Positions 5,198 through 7,393 of a stretch of DNA of 7,393 bases are shown here, one piece after another. Origin of the DNA: Rhizobiaceae bacterium (GTDB lineage Bacteria > Pseudomonadota > Alphaproteobacteria > Rhizobiales > Rhizobiaceae); assembly GCA_004299545.1 (NCBI GenBank), contig SCRB01000501.1, positions 1-7,393 of the forward strand. Direction: 5' to 3'. The position numbers and the translations under genes were made by a program. The first letter of the stretch is position 1. The number at the start of each line of letters is the position of its first letter. Below the pieces are notes generated by a model. That model saw nothing but the letters and a program-made list of their open reading frames with translations, had not been told where the DNA came from and made no database searches.

Positions 5198-5218
5198 AGG
5201 GCGTTTTCCGTTCGCCCT
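5198..5218 (-). other. Small hairpin between aceA and the downstream small gene
   Basis: AGGGCG (5198-5203) pairs with CGCCCT (5213-5218), a 6-bp stem with a 9-base loop. It is not followed by a T-run on the minus strand, so it is more likely a processing or stability element between the two cistrons than a terminator. Confidence 0.3.
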
Positions 5219-5267
5219 GTCCTCTCGGGTTGATGGTTGTTACGTTCGTTTTCGGAAAGGCTTCCGC

Positions 5268-6557
5268 CTATTCCGCTGCGGGCCGGAACTGCGCATGCTC
5301 GGTCGATCCCGCCATGGCCGTGGTCGAAGACGTCCCGCCCGTGATGGCGAGCGAGACGGCATCGAAATAACCGGTGCCGACTTCCCGCTGATGTTTCGTG
5401 GCGGTGTAGCCGCGCGTCTCGGCGGCGAACTCCGCATCCTGCAATTCGCAATAGGCCGCCATCTGCTTCTCGGAATAGTTTTTGGCTAGATCGAACATGC
5501 CGTAATTCAGCTGATGGAAGCCAGCGAGCGTGATGAACTGGAATTTGTAGCCCATCGCCCCAAGCTCCCTCTGGAAGCGCGCGATCGTCGTTTCGTCCAG
5601 GTTCTTTCTCCAGTTGAAGGAAGGGGAACAATTATAAGCGAGCAGCTTGTCCGGATGATGCCGACGCACGCCTTCCGCGAAGGCCTTCGCCTGATTAAGG
5701 TCTGGCTTCGAGGTTTCGCACCATATGAGATCGGCGAAGGGTGCATAGGCGACGGCGCGCGCTATGCACGGCTCGATCCCGTTCCGGACGCGGTAGAATC
5801 CTTCGCTCGTGCGCCCGGAATCATAGTCCACGAACGGCTGGTCGCGCTCGTCGATGTCGGAGGTGATCAGCTTCGCCGCTTCCGCATCCGTGCGCGCGAT
5901 GACGAGGGTTGCAACGCCCATCACATCCGCCGCAAGCCGCGCCGCCACGAGATTGCGGATATGGGACGAAGTCGGGATGAGAACCTTGCCGCCGAGATGG
6001 CCGCACTTCTTTTCGGACGCCAGCTGGTCCTCGAAGTGAACGCCGGCGGCGCCCGCCTCGATATAGGCCTTCATGATCTCGAAGGCGTTGAGCGGACCGC
6101 CGAAGCCCGCTTCCGCGTCGGCAACGATCGGCGCGAACCATGTCTCGACGGATGTGCCTGCCCCTTCCGCCGTTTCGATCTGGTCGGCGCGCTGAAGCGT
6201 GCGGTTGATGCGGCGCGCGAGTTCCGGCCCCGCATTCGCGGGATAGAGCGATTGGTCGGGATACATGGCGCCCGCGGTGTTGGCGTCCGCGGCGACCTGC
6301 CAGCCGGACAGATAGATGGCTTTCAGCCCGGCGCGAACCATTTGCATCGCCTGGTTTCCGGAAAGCGCGCCGAGCGCGTTGACGAACGGCTCCTCGCGCA
6401 ACAGCCGCCAGAGCCGGGCAGCGCCCATCTCCGCCAGACTGTAGCGAAACGTGACGCTGCCGCGCAAACGCTGCACATCCTCCGCCGAGTAGGGGCGCTC
6501 GATACCGTCGAACCGCCCCGCCGGGCAGGAAGATAGAAGGGTGTAAAAATCTGTCAT
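5268..6557 (-). CDS. aceA: Isocitrate lyase
   Basis: 429-residue isocitrate lyase, which cleaves isocitrate to succinate and glyoxylate in the cytoplasm. It is the first enzyme of the glyoxylate shunt, needed for growth on acetate and fatty acids. Signature residues are all present: SGWQVAAD (84-91), metal/substrate loop DAEAGFGG (147-154), HFEDQ (174-178), the catalytic loop KKCGH with C185 (183-187), ARTDAE (221-226), NCSPSFNW (309-316) and [13 protein letters not shown] (387-399). Length matches the short bacterial form. The ATG at 6555-6557 follows GAGAGAAG at suitable distance. The partner malate synthase is not in the window. A divergent XRE/RamB-like regulator gene and several repeated boxes upstream suggest local control. 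The protein appears intact and functional. Confidence 0.98.
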   Translation of the reverse strand: MTDFYTLLSSCPAGRFDGIERPYSAEDVQRLRGSVTFRYSLAEMGAARLWRLLREEPFVNALGALSGNQAMQMVRAGLKAIYLSGWQVAADANTAGAMYPDQSLYPANAGPELARRINRTLQRADQIETAEGAGTSVETWFAPIVADAEAGFGGPLNAFEIMKAYIEAGAAGVHFEDQLASEKKCGHLGGKVLIPTSSHIRNLVAARLAADVMGVATLVIARTDAEAAKLITSDIDERDQPFVDYDSGRTSEGFYRVRNGIEPCIARAVAYAPFADLIWCETSKPDLNQAKAFAEGVRRHHPDKLLAYNCSPSFNWRKNLDETTIARFQRELGAMGYKFQFITLAGFHQLNYGMFDLAKNYSEKQMAAYCELQDAEFAAETRGYTATKHQREVGTGYFDAVSLAITGGTSSTTAMAGSTEHAQFRPAAE

Positions 6558-6595
6558 TTCGCTTCTCTCTGCGTTTGCTGGGATGAGACCGCATC

Positions 6596-6613
6596 TTTTA
6601 CAAACCAGTAAAA
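6596..6613. promoter_or_regulatory. Dyad TTTTAC-N6-GTAAAA in the aceA leader, possible operator
   Basis: TTTTAC (6596-6601) and GTAAAA (6608-6613) form a perfect 6-bp inverted repeat about 40 bases upstream of the aceA start. It would lie downstream of the candidate aceA -10, a position suited to a repressor roadblock. Its binding protein is unknown; the divergent regulator is the obvious candidate. Confidence 0.4.
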
Positions 6614-6652
6614 AGCGCTAGGGAAAAGGAGGTTAGGCGCAGAAGAAAACGG

Positions 6653-6681
6653 AAAATATGTAAATTGCTTGACGTCCGCAA
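6653..6681 (-). promoter_or_regulatory. Candidate aceA promoter
   Basis: On the minus strand TTGCGG (complement of 6676-6681) and TATTTT (complement of 6653-6658) are exactly 17 bases apart. Transcription would start near 6646 and give a leader of about 90 bases. The hexamers are partial matches, so the call is tentative. Confidence 0.4.
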
Positions 6682-6690
6682 CCTGTCGAT

Positions 6691-6732
6691 TTGTCAAAAT
6701 TGTGAAAGATTGATTTTGTAGGGTTTGTCAAA
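6691..6732. promoter_or_regulatory. Three TTGTSAAA boxes between aceA and the divergent regulator
   Basis: TTGTCAAA at 6691-6698, TTGTGAAA at 6700-6707 and TTGTCAAA at 6725-6732 lie in the same orientation just upstream of the regulator gene. The first and third sit within the near-palindrome TTTGTCAAA. Spacing is 9 and 25 bases between starts. Repeated boxes in a divergent promoter region are typical of an autoregulating regulator, but the binding protein is inferred. Confidence 0.45.
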
Positions 6733-6754
6733 TTACGCCAACTGGAGAAAGCGT

Positions 6755-7393
6755 GTGGGAGAAAGGAAAATCTTTGCCGGGCCGCGCGTCAGGCGCGCGC
6801 GAATGGAGCGGGGGCTGACGCAGACCGCCATGGCGAACGGCCTCGGCATTTCGCCCTCCTACCTCAATCTGATTGAGCGCAACCAGCGGCCGCTGACAGT
6901 CCAGCTGATCCTCAAGCTGGCCTCCGTCTACCGGGTCGAGCCGGAGGAGTTGCAGGCCGACGAACAGGCCTCTCTCACAGCATTGCGCGAAGTCTTTGCC
7001 GACCCTCTACTCGTGGGCGAATTGCCGGGCGACGCGGAACTGGCGGAACTCGTTGCAGGCGCTCCGAACGTAGCGACGGCGATCCTGAAGCTTTTCCGCG
7101 CCTATCGCGAACAGGCCGGCCGCCTCTCCGATCTGTCGGCTCTCCTCGCCAGGGACGGCAAGGCAACGACGCTTTCGTCTGCGCGGCTGCCTTTCGACGA
7201 GGTCAACGAGACCATGGCCGCGCGGCCGAACCATTCCGTTGCGCTGGAAGAGGAATCGGAGGCGTTTTCGAAATTGCTCCAGCCTTATGATGACCTGATG
7301 GTGGCGTTGAAGGGATGGCTGAAGCGCGAACATGGCATCACGGTCCGCGTTCTCCCCGTGGCGACGATGCCGAACTGGCGTCGCCGTTACGAT
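6755..7393 (+). CDS. XRE-family regulator of the ScfR/RamB type (HTH + IrrE-like domain), 3' partial
   Basis: First 213 residues of a transcription factor that continues past the window. The N-terminal helix-turn-helix (about residues 8-63) is clear: RARMERGLTQTAMANGL then GISPSYLNLIERNQRPLT. The visible end, LKREHGITVRVLPVATMPNWRRRYD, looks like the beginning of the IrrE/ImmA-like domain of the short-chain fatty acyl regulator family (ScfR, PccR, RamB); the C-terminal sensory part is outside. RamB is known to repress isocitrate lyase and malate synthase genes in Corynebacterium, which fits the divergent aceA. The start is GTG at 6755 with GGAG seven bases upstream, giving MGERKIFAGPRVRRAR, the usual N-terminus of the family. 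Activator or repressor role cannot be decided from sequence. Confidence 0.88.
   Translation, partial: MGERKIFAGPRVRRARMERGLTQTAMANGLGISPSYLNLIERNQRPLTVQLILKLASVYRVEPEELQADEQASLTALREVFADPLLVGELPGDAELAELVAGAPNVATAILKLFRAYREQAGRLSDLSALLARDGKATTLSSARLPFDEVNETMAARPNHSVALEEESEAFSKLLQPYDDLMVALKGWLKREHGITVRVLPVATMPNWRRRYD

Noticed and set aside
5253..5266. Terminator for aceA from the CGGAA/TTCCG hairpin overlapping its stop codon
   Set aside because: The stem is 5 bp and is followed by AAAACGAA on the minus strand, with no U-tract.
5514..6536. Rightward 340-codon open frame opposite aceA
   Set aside because: Antisense shadow of an intact isocitrate lyase; Arg/Gly/Ala-rich composition typical of GC-rich shadows.
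6668..6697. Rightward promoter for the regulator from CTTGAC at 6668-6673
   Set aside because: The -35 is good, but the hexamers at 16-18 bases spacing (TTGTCA, TGTCAA, GTCAAA) do not resemble a -10 element.

Overview
The window looks like chromosomal DNA of a Sinorhizobium/Ensifer-type rhizobium or close alphaproteobacterial relative. This rests on the GC-rich coding sequence, the protein sequences (isocitrate lyase, a long basic-tailed S21, an XRE/IrrE-type regulator) and the gene order, which I recall being similar in Sinorhizobium. No database search was run, so the genus is inferred.

Layout from left to right. A 5'-truncated NAD(P)-binding oxidoreductase reads rightward (1-591). It converges on a leftward rpsU (660-932) across a 13-bp hairpin. 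A leftward block follows: a glutamine synthetase-like ligase (2536-3963) and then an FAD-dependent amine oxidoreductase (1128-2399). They look like the first two steps of a gamma-glutamyl-amine (PuuA/PuuB-type) pathway: the ligase glutamylates an amine and the flavoenzyme oxidises the product. Between them are two oppositely oriented arrays of one 7-bp unit, 8 copies and 4 copies. They could fold into a 30-bp stem that starts at the ligase stop codon and ends six bases before the oxidoreductase start codon. This is the most unusual structure in the window.

Upstream lies a leftward single-domain receiver-like protein (4075-4545) that has lost the acidic pair of the phosphorylation pocket. Then comes an AT-richer, gene-poor stretch (4546-4922) with two inverted repeats and a terminator-like hairpin. 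Next are an 82-residue conserved-looking small protein (4923-5171) and aceA, isocitrate lyase (5268-6557), probably one leftward operon. A divergent intergenic region with TTGTSAAA boxes and a dyad separates aceA from a rightward XRE-family regulator (6755 to the window end, incomplete). By analogy with RamB/ScfR proteins, that regulator is a good candidate to control aceA in response to acetate or short-chain acyl-CoA metabolism.

The window is mainly central and amine metabolism. I see no phage, plasmid, CRISPR, insertion sequence, tRNA or rRNA genes. The points most worth following are the heptamer arrays, the structured 4546-4922 interval, the degenerate receiver and the divergent aceA control region.
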